Source: Methylococcales bacterium
GTDB taxonomy: Bacteria > Pseudomonadota > Gammaproteobacteria > Methylococcales > Methylomonadaceae
DNA length: 11,664 bases
Direction of reading: 5' to 3'
NCBI GenBank assembly: GCA_009692395.1
Contig: SHZG01000061.1
Location: 1 to 11,664, forward strand
Part shown: piece after piece, positions 5,650-11,664 of the stretch
How the letters are laid out: each line of letters starts with the position of its first letter
Numbering within the stretch: position 1 is the stretch's first letter
Position numbers and translations under genes: made by a program
Notes under the pieces: model-generated
The model's database searches: none
What the model saw: the letters and a program-made list of their open reading frames with translations, nothing else
What the model was told of the DNA's origin: nothing

Positions 5650-6582
5650 ATGAAATGTGTTATTTTTGGTGGCGGTGGCTTTATTGGCTCAACTATCGCG
5701 GATCGTTTTTTGAAAGAAGGTTATCAACTGAGAATTTTTGAGAGACCGCGTGTCGAACCTTACCGAAAATTTGCCGATAACGAAGCCGTTGAATGGATGA
5801 CAGGGGACATACTGAGTAATCACGATTTAAATGCGGCTATTGAGGGCATGGACGTAGTGCTGCATTTAGTGTCTACCACCTTGCCTAAGAATTCTAATGA
5901 TGATCCCATCTATGATGTGCAGAGTAATGTGGTTGGTTCATTGCAAATGTTGCATGCGATGGTTGCTAACAAGGTTCAGAAAATTATTTTTATTTCTTCA
6001 GGTGGTACAGTGTACGGTACGCCGCACTATTTACCCATTGATGAGCAACACCCCACTAATCCGCTGGTTTCTTATGGCATTACTAAGCTCACCATTGAAA
6101 AATATTTGCAGATGTTTGAGAGTTTACACGGTATCAAAGCCATCACCTTGCGCGTTGCTAATCCTTACGGTGAACGGCAACGTATAGAAACCGCACAAGG
6201 TGCGGTCGGGGTTTTTTTACACCGCGCACTTAAAGATACGCCTATTGAAATTTGGGGTGATGGCAGTGTCACCCGCGATTACATTCACATTAGCGATGTC
6301 GCTGAGGCGTTTTTACAAGCCATCAACTACACAGGCACAAAACGCACTTTTAACATTAGCTCAGGACTAGGCATGAGTTTGAATGAATTAATAGGCTTGT
6401 TGGAAGGCGCATTAGGAAAATCCATCGTTCGCCACTATTTACCTGCCCGTCCGTTTGATGTGCCAGTCAGCGTATTAAGCAATGCGCTAGCAAAAGAACA
6501 CTTGCAATGGTCGCCATTAACATCCATGTCGAATGGCATAAGCCGTACAGCGGCGTGGATGGCAAGCGAATTGGCTAAATAA
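5650..6582 (+). CDS. NAD-dependent sugar epimerase/dehydratase (extended SDR, GalE-like)
   Basis: This 310-residue protein is an extended short-chain dehydrogenase. The N-terminal Rossmann motif is GGGGFIG (7-13), TGDI (51-54) fits the acidic strand, FISSGGTVYG (114-123) supplies the catalytic Ser, and Y142-GIT-K146 is the YxxxK pair. RVANPYGERQ and GDGSVTRDYIHISDVAEAF are the substrate-side motifs of UDP-glucose 4-epimerase-type enzymes. Such enzymes epimerise or dehydrate nucleotide sugars in the cytoplasm for surface polysaccharide. The exact sugar cannot be assigned; UDP-glucose, UDP-GlcNAc and UDP-uronic acid epimerases share these motifs. Length is normal. The start is fixed by a GGAG ribosome site and the GxxGxxG motif at the expected distance. 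The glycosyltransferase follows after 15 bases, so they form an operon. Confidence 0.88.
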   Translation: MKCVIFGGGGFIGSTIADRFLKEGYQLRIFERPRVEPYRKFADNEAVEWMTGDILSNHDLNAAIEGMDVVLHLVSTTLPKNSNDDPIYDVQSNVVGSLQMLHAMVANKVQKIIFISSGGTVYGTPHYLPIDEQHPTNPLVSYGITKLTIEKYLQMFESLHGIKAITLRVANPYGERQRIETAQGAVGVFLHRALKDTPIEIWGDGSVTRDYIHISDVAEAFLQAINYTGTKRTFNISSGLGMSLNELIGLLEGALGKSIVRHYLPARPFDVPVSVLSNALAKEHLQWSPLTSMSNGISRTAAWMASELAK

Positions 6583-6597
6583 ATACCCGCAAATCAC

Positions 6598-7932
6598 ATG
6601 AAAATATTACTCACTGTTCACCAATTTTTTCCGCAGTTTTCCGCTGGCACTGAAATACTCACTTATGCAGTGGCGCGTGAGCTAATTAATCGGGGTCATG
6701 AGGTGCGGATTCTAACAGGTGCTCCCGCTAATCAACCGTTAAGTGATGCGAATAGATGTGATGACTATACCTTTGAAGGCATTCAAATTTATCGTTTTCA
6801 TCATGCGTACACTGCAATGGGTGACCAGACTTCAATGCTGGAAATTGATTATGATAATCATCTTGCCGCGCAGTATTTTCGCCAAATTATTGATAACTTT
6901 CACCCTGACATCGTCCATTTTTTTCATTTTCACCGTTTAGGCACAGGCTTAATTGACCAAGCAGTACAAGCGGGTATTCCTGCCTTCATGACACCGACTG
7001 ATTTTTGGGCTATTTGTAACACCGCGCAACTATTATTATGTAATGGGAAAATGTGTTCAGGTCCCAGTGCTTATGCGGGTAACTGTGTTAAACATTTTGC
7101 CCAAAATAAGCGCAATGGGCTAGTCGGCAAAGTGATGCAATACTTACCTACGCCGTTAGTTGATGGGCTAGTGTATCTCACACAACAGGGTGTCATGCCT
7201 AATTATCCCAATCGGCAAGAAGTCCTCGCCGCGAGTAATCGGCTGCACATTAATATTGCCAGACTCAATCAATTAAAGCGCATTATCAGCCCTACTTCAT
7301 TGGTGACAGAGCTGTTAATTAACTACGGTATTGCACCCGAATGTATCATACAATCTGCCTTCGGCATTGATGTCACTGGCATGAGTAGCTTACGCTCACC
7401 GCCGCGTCAGCCATTAAGAATTGGTTTTATTGGCACACTGGTTTCGCATAAAGGCGTTCATATTCTCATTGAAGCCTTTAAAGCCTTACCGCCAAACGTG
7501 GCAATTTTAAACATCTATGGCAGCCCAGAAAACTTCCCTGACTATGCCAACGGATTAACACAACTGGCTGATAATCACAGTGGCATAACCTTTTGCGGCA
7601 CATTTCCGAATGCCGCTATTGCCGATATTTTTGCCGACTTAGATGTATTGGTCGTACCATCACTGTGGTATGAAAATACCCCGTTAGTGCTTTATTCTGC
7701 ACAAGCGGCACGTTGCCCTGTCGTCGCTTCAAACTTTGCGGGGCTTTCTGATGTGATTGGTCATGAAGACAACGGTCTATTATTTACAGCAGGTGATACA
7801 ACCGCTTTAACAACACAATTATCTCGCCTCATTAATGAACCCCAGTTACTCGAACAATTAAGTCACCATGCGCGTCAACCAAAATCAACATCAACTTATG
7901 TAGATGAACTTATTGGCGTGTGGAATAGCTGA
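6598..7932 (+). CDS. GT4-family glycosyltransferase
   Basis: This 444-residue protein has the GT-B fold of glycosyltransferase family 4. The N-terminal domain opens with KILLTVHQFFPQFSAGTE, a typical acceptor-side loop. A Cys-containing stretch (C140, C148, C153, C163 around DFWAICNTAQLLLCNGKMC) follows, as in a GT4 subgroup. The donor-binding half begins at RIGFIGTLVSHKGVHILIEAF (274-294) and contains VVPSLWYENTPLVLYSAQAA (352-371). E359 is the first Glu of the EX7E motif, but the eighth position is S367 instead of Glu. The enzyme transfers an activated sugar with retention to a cell-surface glycan precursor in the cytoplasm. Its partner is the epimerase 15 bases upstream, which probably makes or modifies the donor. 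No clear Shine-Dalgarno is seen, so translation may be coupled. The acceptor is unknown. Confidence 0.87.
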   Translation: MKILLTVHQFFPQFSAGTEILTYAVARELINRGHEVRILTGAPANQPLSDANRCDDYTFEGIQIYRFHHAYTAMGDQTSMLEIDYDNHLAAQYFRQIIDNFHPDIVHFFHFHRLGTGLIDQAVQAGIPAFMTPTDFWAICNTAQLLLCNGKMCSGPSAYAGNCVKHFAQNKRNGLVGKVMQYLPTPLVDGLVYLTQQGVMPNYPNRQEVLAASNRLHINIARLNQLKRIISPTSLVTELLINYGIAPECIIQSAFGIDVTGMSSLRSPPRQPLRIGFIGTLVSHKGVHILIEAFKALPPNVAILNIYGSPENFPDYANGLTQLADNHSGITFCGTFPNAAIADIFADLDVLVVPSLWYENTPLVLYSAQAARCPVVASNFAGLSDVIGHEDNGLLFTAGDTTALTTQLSRLINEPQLLEQLSHHARQPKSTSTYVDELIGVWNS

Positions 7933-7935
7933 CTA

Positions 7936-8106
7936 ACTGATGTTACGCACAAGAACATTTTTGTCCACGAAAGACACGAAAAAGACTAAAAAAATAATGT
8001 CTACCACTTAACGCGTGGACAAGACACATTAACTTTGATTGTTTTCGTGCCTTTCGTGCCTTTCGTGCTTTTCGTGGACTATTTCTTTTTCATGCGTAAC
8101 ATTAGT
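7936..8106. mobile_element. 171-bp MITE-like element with 14-bp terminal inverted repeats
   Basis: The ends ACTGATGTTACGCA (7936-7949) and TGCGTAACATTAGT (8093-8106) are inverted repeats with 13 of 14 matches. Inside, GTCCACGAAAGACACGAAAA (7963-7982) is inverted relative to 8043-8079, and a small hairpin lies around 7999-8030. There is no room for a protein. The nested inverted structure between two operons fits a non-autonomous miniature element or palindromic intergenic repeat. No clear target-site duplication was found. It separates the glycosyltransferase from ccmF and may also end the upstream transcript. Confidence 0.55.
8043..8078. repeat. Four tandem 9-bp repeats, TTTCGTGNN
   Basis: The units TTTCGTGCC (8043-8051), TTTCGTGCC (8052-8060), TTTCGTGCT (8061-8069) and TTTCGTGGA (8070-8078) follow each other without gaps. 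The inverted arm at 7963-7982 holds only two matching units, so the right arm has probably grown by slippage or unequal exchange. Confidence 0.8.
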
Positions 8107-8156
8107 GAACAACTTCTTTTTGCCACACCCTACAAATCACACCTGAGGATTTAAAA

Positions 8157-10091
8157 ATGATTGCCGAACTTGGACATTTCTCGCTCATACTCACTTTGTG
8201 CATGGCACTGGTGTTGGGCATCATACCCATTATCGGGGCTTTTCGTGGGATAGCGGGCTGGATTGCTGTTGCTAGATCTGCTGCATTCGCGCAACTGCTG
8301 TTTATGGCATTGTCTTACGGTTGTTTAACGTATAGCTGTTTAACCCATGATTTTTCGGTCAAATACATTGCCACTAATTCCAATACCGCATTACCGACGC
8401 TGTATTTAATTTCAGGTGTGTGGGGAGCGCATGAAGGTTCATTATTATTGTGGGGCTTGGTGTTGACGATTTGGACGGGATTGGTGGCGCGGTTTAGTCA
8501 CGCTATTCCTGAGGCAACCGTGGCGCGAGTATTAGGCGTAATGGGGTTGGTATCGATTGGCTTTTTATTATTTTTAGTGTTCACATCTAATCCATTTGAA
8601 CGCTTATTTCCCGCGCCATTAGAAGGACGTGATTTGAATCCATTATTGCAAGATGTCGGCTTAGCGATACATCCGCCGATGTTATACATGGGTTATGTGG
8701 GTTTTTCAGTGGCGTTTGCGTTTGCGATTGCCGCGTTATTAGAAGGGCGATTGGACTCCGCGTGGGCAAGATGGTCGCGTCCGTGGACAAATATGGCGTG
8801 GATGTTTTTAACGTTAGGTATCGCGCTGGGCAGTTGGTGGGCGTATTACGAATTGGGCTGGGGCGGTTGGTGGTTCTGGGATCCCGTAGAAAATGCGTCA
8901 TTTATGCCGTGGTTAGTTGGCACTGCGTTAATTCATTCACTTGCCGCCACTGAAAAACGCGGCGTGTTTAAAACGTGGACGGTGTTACTGGCAATTTTTG
9001 CATTTTCTTTGAGTTTATTAGGCACATTTTTAGTGCGTTCTGGCGTATTAACCTCCGTTCATGCGTTTGCCAGTGATCCTGCACGCGGCTTGTTTATTTT
9101 AATATTTTTGGCGGTTGTGGTTGGTGGTTCATTGTTGCTGTATGCGATTCGCGCGCCTTACGTCAAAAGCAGTGCGACTTTTGAGCTGGTATCGAAAGAG
9201 TCCGTTATTTTGTTAAATAACGTATTGTTAGTAGTGACAGCGGCAAGTATTTTATTAGGCACGTTGTATCCGCTAGTCATTGATGCCTTGGGCTTAGGTA
9301 AAATTTCCGTCGGGCCTCCGTATTTTAATGCGGTGTTTATTCCACTCACCGCGCCATTAGCCATTGTGGTCGGTTTTGGTATGTTATTGCGCTGGAAAAA
9401 AGACAGCATCACAACCTTGGCAGTGCGTGTGCGTTGGATGGCGGCAGGCTGTTTAGCAGGTGGTTTATCATTGCCATTATTAATGCCGTTTTATTCGTGG
9501 GCAGCGGTGTTAGGAATAACGCTGGCATTGTGGACAGTCGCAATGACGCTATTATCTTTGATGGATCGTGTCGGTGAACAAGGCTTTTCGTGGCAACGAC
9601 TCGCCAGTATTCCTTCAGGTTTTTATGGCATGACGATAGCGCATTGTGGCATTGCCGTGTTTGTTATCGGAATTACGCTCACCTCAGTGTACAGCGTGGA
9701 AAAAGATATACGCCTCTCGCCTGAAGAAACCGTTGAACTATCAGGTTATGTGTTTCAATTTCACGGTGTTAAAGAAACCCAAGGCGCGAACTATGTTGCA
9801 CAACAAGCGTTTGTTACCGTGAGTCATAACGGGGAACAAGTGGCACAACTTGAACCGCAAAAACGGGTGTATAAAGTGCAAACCATGCCGATGACAGAAG
9901 CGGCGATTGATGCAGGTTTGTTTCGGGATTTGTTCGTGGCGATTGGTGAACCCTTAGGTCATAAAGGCGCGTGGAGTTTACGGATGTATTATAAATCGTT
10001 TATTCGTTGGATATGGCTGGGGGCAATTTTTATGGCAGTGGGTGGTTTATGCGCTGCGTGTGATAGACGTTATCGGCTTAAGGGCGGCTAA
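8157..10091 (+). CDS. ccmF: Cytochrome c haem lyase subunit CcmF
   Basis: This 644-residue polytopic membrane protein has many hydrophobic segments throughout. The WWD haem-handling motif WGGWWFWDPVENASFMPW lies at 235-252. The four histidines of the family are present: H172 (IHPP) and H302 (SVHAF) flanking WWD, and H260 and H496 (IAHCG) as membrane haem ligands, corresponding to E. coli H173, H303, H261 and H491. The periplasmic region before the last helix (about 515-610) is intact. With CcmH, and haem delivered by CcmE, CcmF attaches haem to apocytochrome c. The length is normal. A GAGG ribosome site lies 8 bases before the ATG. The gene stands alone: neither ccmE upstream nor ccmG/ccmH downstream is present, although these usually flank it. 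It could be a second copy or a split ccm cluster. NrfE and CcsA relatives share WWD, but length and motif order favour CcmF. Confidence 0.93.
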   Translation: MIAELGHFSLILTLCMALVLGIIPIIGAFRGIAGWIAVARSAAFAQLLFMALSYGCLTYSCLTHDFSVKYIATNSNTALPTLYLISGVWGAHEGSLLLWGLVLTIWTGLVARFSHAIPEATVARVLGVMGLVSIGFLLFLVFTSNPFERLFPAPLEGRDLNPLLQDVGLAIHPPMLYMGYVGFSVAFAFAIAALLEGRLDSAWARWSRPWTNMAWMFLTLGIALGSWWAYYELGWGGWWFWDPVENASFMPWLVGTALIHSLAATEKRGVFKTWTVLLAIFAFSLSLLGTFLVRSGVLTSVHAFASDPARGLFILIFLAVVVGGSLLLYAIRAPYVKSSATFELVSKESVILLNNVLLVVTAASILLGTLYPLVIDALGLGKISVGPPYFNAVFIPLTAPLAIVVGFGMLLRWKKDSITTLAVRVRWMAAGCLAGGLSLPLLMPFYSWAAVLGITLALWTVAMTLLSLMDRVGEQGFSWQRLASIPSGFYGMTIAHCGIAVFVIGITLTSVYSVEKDIRLSPEETVELSGYVFQFHGVKETQGANYVAQQAFVTVSHNGEQVAQLEPQKRVYKVQTMPMTEAAIDAGLFRDLFVAIGEPLGHKGAWSLRMYYKSFIRWIWLGAIFMAVGGLCAACDRRYRLKGG

Positions 10092-10104
10092 CTTTAAACA
10101 ACAA

Positions 10105-10134
10105 AGGTAGGCGCGAATTCATTCGCGCCTACCT
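10105..10134. terminator. Perfect 14-bp-arm hairpin between convergent genes
   Basis: AGGTAGGCGCGAAT (10105-10118) and ATTCGCGCCTACCT (10121-10134) are exact reverse complements with TC between. The inner AT pairs would open as loop. It lies 13 bases past the ccmF stop and 5 bases past the end of the PilZ gene on the other strand, so it probably serves both transcripts. TATTTAT follows on the plus strand. The GC-rich core also resembles dispersed palindromic repeats. Confidence 0.75.
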
Positions 10135-10139
10135 ATTTA

Positions 10140-10757
10140 TCAATACGTTAAAGAATGTAGTTGAGAAGGAGCTGATGCCAAGCTGATATACTTCAAACCC
10201 ATCAAGGTATTACCATCAACATCAAAATCTATCCACACAACCTCTACTTCGCCCTTTACACTTAAATTATTAAATTCAAACGAAGTAATCATACCTTCCG
10301 CAATAGCCAGTGTTTCGACCAGTTGAATCATTAGACCATCTACTGAAGTATTAATGGTATTAAAGTTATGATAGCCATTGTTTAATAAAATTTGCCCTTG
10401 AATCGACACATTTTTTCTGTAGGCTTTTCTTTGGTACAGTACGCCATCTGCATCATAAGCAATATCTTTAAATTTCAAAGCCAGAAAAACTTGAATCTCT
10501 TCTTTCTCAACTCTAATAATTTCTGCTGTACCCGCTAACCGTAATGTCGGCAAATAAAAATCGATGACTGTTGATACTAAGGTGTCGCTAGACATATCAT
10601 TAGAATGTTCAGAATACATATCTTTATATTTTAACTGGACGAGTATTCCTGTTATTGACATATTGACAACTAATACTTTCCGCTCTTCTCCGTTAATATA
10701 AATTAAAGCAGGTGCTATCAATTTTTTACGATAAGATCGTTTTGATTCTGAATTCAT
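10140..10757 (-). CDS. Tandem PilZ-domain protein (c-di-GMP receptor candidate)
   Basis: This 205-residue soluble protein has no signal peptide or membrane segment. It holds two PilZ-like modules. In the second, R110-KAY-R114 and N136-TSVD-G141 match the c-di-GMP-binding RxxxR and [D/N]xSxxG motifs. The first has K6-RSY-R10 and N32-MSIT-G37, with Lys replacing the first Arg. The spacing between motifs is 22 residues in both, which supports two real domains from an internal duplication. PilZ proteins change shape on binding c-di-GMP and act on motility, pili or exopolysaccharide machinery by contact. The target is unknown. The strong Shine-Dalgarno GGGAGGG (complement of 10766-10772) lies 8 bases before the ATG. 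The gene follows the outer-membrane protein gene by 34 bases on the same strand, so they may be co-transcribed. Confidence 0.83.
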   Translation of the reverse strand: MNSESKRSYRKKLIAPALIYINGEERKVLVVNMSITGILVQLKYKDMYSEHSNDMSSDTLVSTVIDFYLPTLRLAGTAEIIRVEKEEIQVFLALKFKDIAYDADGVLYQRKAYRKNVSIQGQILLNNGYHNFNTINTSVDGLMIQLVETLAIAEGMITSFEFNNLSVKGEVEVVWIDFDVDGNTLMGLKYISLASAPSQLHSLTY

Positions 10758-10791
10758 TATTTTCGCCCTCCCTATCCATTGATTATTTTAT

Positions 10792-11511
10792 TCAAAAATT
10801 AAGGTTAAAATTTGTCATCCATATCTTATTATTTTGATCGCCTGCTGGGTCTTTTTTCCAAACGTGTTGATATAAAAAACCTGTTTCAACTTGAAATTCA
10901 GGGGCAAATCGATAACCAAATCCCAAATAAGCGCGATTTTGTTGTGCGCCCGCTTGTAATTGGACGTTATTAGCATTGTCGTTGAGATTGACAAATATTT
11001 CCTCAGAGGCAATCACCGACCAATCTGTGTGATTAGGGATCAACTGCTCAACACGAACGCGGGTGCGCCACCGTATGCTAGGGTCTGAATTACTCGGTAA
11101 AAAACGCTCTTCTAATCGGTTACGCACGTCCCAGATAAACTGTTTTTCATTTGCTGTATCCCTCCAAGTAAAACCCTGAAATGCACGATTTTCAATGAGG
11201 TAGTGATTAGAGCTAGGGCTAGTAGAATCGGCTTGCATTAAATAGCCAACCCATAACGTCGCTTGTGGACTAACTGCCCAGCCTAGCGCGGGTCTTATTA
11301 TCATACTGGTCAAATGTGAATGATCATTACCTACGCGCGGCTGGAGTTCTAAAAAACCGCGTAGCTGCTCTGTTAATTTGACATTAATATTCACAGGTAT
11401 CCAGCTCTGAAAATCAGAAGTCGCTGTGGTAGCGTATCCGTTAGTGCTTACCATTAATGCTGTCATCAGCATAACAGATCTAAGTTGCTTCACTTTATTT
11501 TTTAATATCAT
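10792..11511 (-). CDS. Outer-membrane beta-barrel protein, DUF2490-like
   Basis: This 239-residue protein opens with a signal peptide: positively charged n-region (MILKNKVKQLR), hydrophobic core (SVMLMTALMV) and an ATT/GYA cleavage region near residue 27. The mature part alternates polar and hydrophobic residues in beta strands, with blocks such as DFQSWIPVNINVKLTEQLRGFLELQPRVG, RPALGWAVSPQATLWVGYLM, WDVRNRLEERF, WRTRVRVEQ and YLGFGYRFAPEFQVETGFLYQ, and ends in Phe (FNLNF), the outer-membrane insertion signal. This layout is that of the DUF2490 family, whose role is not established. No Shine-Dalgarno lies before the ATG, and the likely end of an IS1-like element starts 6 bases upstream of it, so the original promoter and ribosome site may be lost. 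M14 could be an alternative start but would shorten the signal peptide. Confidence 0.8.
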   Translation of the reverse strand: MILKNKVKQLRSVMLMTALMVSTNGYATTATSDFQSWIPVNINVKLTEQLRGFLELQPRVGNDHSHLTSMIIRPALGWAVSPQATLWVGYLMQADSTSPSSNHYLIENRAFQGFTWRDTANEKQFIWDVRNRLEERFLPSNSDPSIRWRTRVRVEQLIPNHTDWSVIASEEIFVNLNDNANNVQLQAGAQQNRAYLGFGYRFAPEFQVETGFLYQHVWKKDPAGDQNNKIWMTNFNLNF

Positions 11512-11516
11512 GATTT

Positions 11517-11664
11517 GGTAGTGGGTTAAATCTGTGATGATAGATTAAAATCACGGGCAGAATAAAATCACACTTACCTAAAAGACCTTATGAGCTGCTA
11601 CCAAGAAATCACCTGTCCATTCTGTAAAAGTACCCAGATGGGCAAGTCAGGACGCAATGCAACG
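11517..11664 (+). mobile_element. Left end of an IS1-like insertion sequence
   Basis: GGTAGTGGGTTAAATCTGTG at 11517-11536 resembles the GGTxATGxxGxxAA type of terminal repeat of IS1-family elements and lies about 70 bases before a transposase-like ATG, the usual distance. The rest of the element is outside the window, so the inverted partner and target duplication cannot be seen. Confidence 0.5.
11590..11664 (+). CDS. IS1-like transposase N terminus (InsA-type zinc-finger), cut by window end
   Basis: The frame from ATG 11590 to the end of the window gives 25 residues, with CPFC followed by KSTQMGKSGRNAT. This is the first half of the zinc-ribbon that opens IS1-family InsA/transposase proteins (CP.C.S....K.G....G.QR..C..C). 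The second Cys pair lies beyond the edge. In IS1 the N-terminal protein binds the inverted repeats and represses transposition; the full transposase often needs a -1 frameshift. No strong ribosome binding site is seen. Confidence 0.7.
   Translation, partial: MSCYQEITCPFCKSTQMGKSGRNAT

Noticed and set aside
5897..6187. 96-codon frame inside the epimerase gene
   Set aside because: Overlaps the catalytic region of a clear SDR protein in another frame; no motif or ribosome site.
6743..6940. 65-codon frame inside the GT4 gene
   Set aside because: Frame-shifted shadow of the glycosyltransferase; hydrophobic only because of AT-rich codons.
7936..8106. Possible CRISPR array because of short regular repeats
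   Set aside because: The units are 9 bp, contiguous and without spacers; the region is an inverted-repeat element instead.
8498..9412. Three antisense frames and one sense-shadow frame within ccmF (8498-8689, 8587-8901, 8762-8953, 9158-9412)
   Set aside because: All lie inside the conserved ccmF sequence; products are low-complexity and carry no recognisable domain.

Overview
The window looks like a piece of an AT-rich gammaproteobacterial chromosome. The closest feel is a sulfur-oxidising Thiotrichales-type genome (Beggiatoa/Thiothrix-like), but that is inferred from protein style, the repeat-rich intergenic DNA and the IS families, not from a marker gene. Fragments of two different insertion sequences sit at the edges: the 3' end of an IS4-family transposase at the left (1-277) and the first 25 codons of an IS1-like transposase at the right (from 11590).

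Layout. 1-647: IS4-type transposase tail, then the remnant of an AAA/SMC-like ATPase gene on the minus strand. That remnant is cut by the IS and also carries a nonsense codon just after its Walker A motif. A perfect 19-bp-arm palindrome follows. 648-4723: a compact minus-strand operon of tellurite-resistance/TerD-type genes, read terD-like, terE-like, terF-like (degenerate TerD domain plus vWA), terZ-like, then an ATP-grasp enzyme. No terA, terB or terC is present. 4724-5650: an mscL mechanosensitive-channel gene on the plus strand. It appears damaged or recoded at both ends: its natural ATG and Shine-Dalgarno are in a different frame from the channel core, and an in-frame amber codon cuts off the conserved C-terminal helix.

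5650-7932: a two-gene plus-strand unit for surface polysaccharide synthesis (NAD-dependent sugar epimerase, then a GT4 glycosyltransferase). 7933-8156: a 171-bp MITE-like element with 14-bp terminal inverted repeats and internal 9-bp tandem repeats. 8157-10091: a full-length ccmF (cytochrome c haem lyase) without its usual ccm neighbours. It is followed by a perfect 14-bp-arm hairpin that probably terminates transcription from both sides. 10140-11511: a minus-strand pair, a DUF2490-type outer-membrane protein and a tandem-PilZ c-di-GMP receptor candidate. The promoter region of this pair seems to have been displaced by the right-hand IS.

How the genes fit together. The Ter proteins are calcium-binding stress proteins, and the vWA and ATP-grasp partners suggest a membrane-associated signalling or metabolite module. 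MscL, beside it, would act in osmotic stress. The remaining genes serve the envelope and respiration. The region shows clear gene decay (ATPase remnant, mscL lesions) and IS activity. The observations most worth following are the double lesion or recoding of mscL, with a slippery heptamer exactly at the frame change, and the stripped-down ter operon linked to an ATP-grasp gene.
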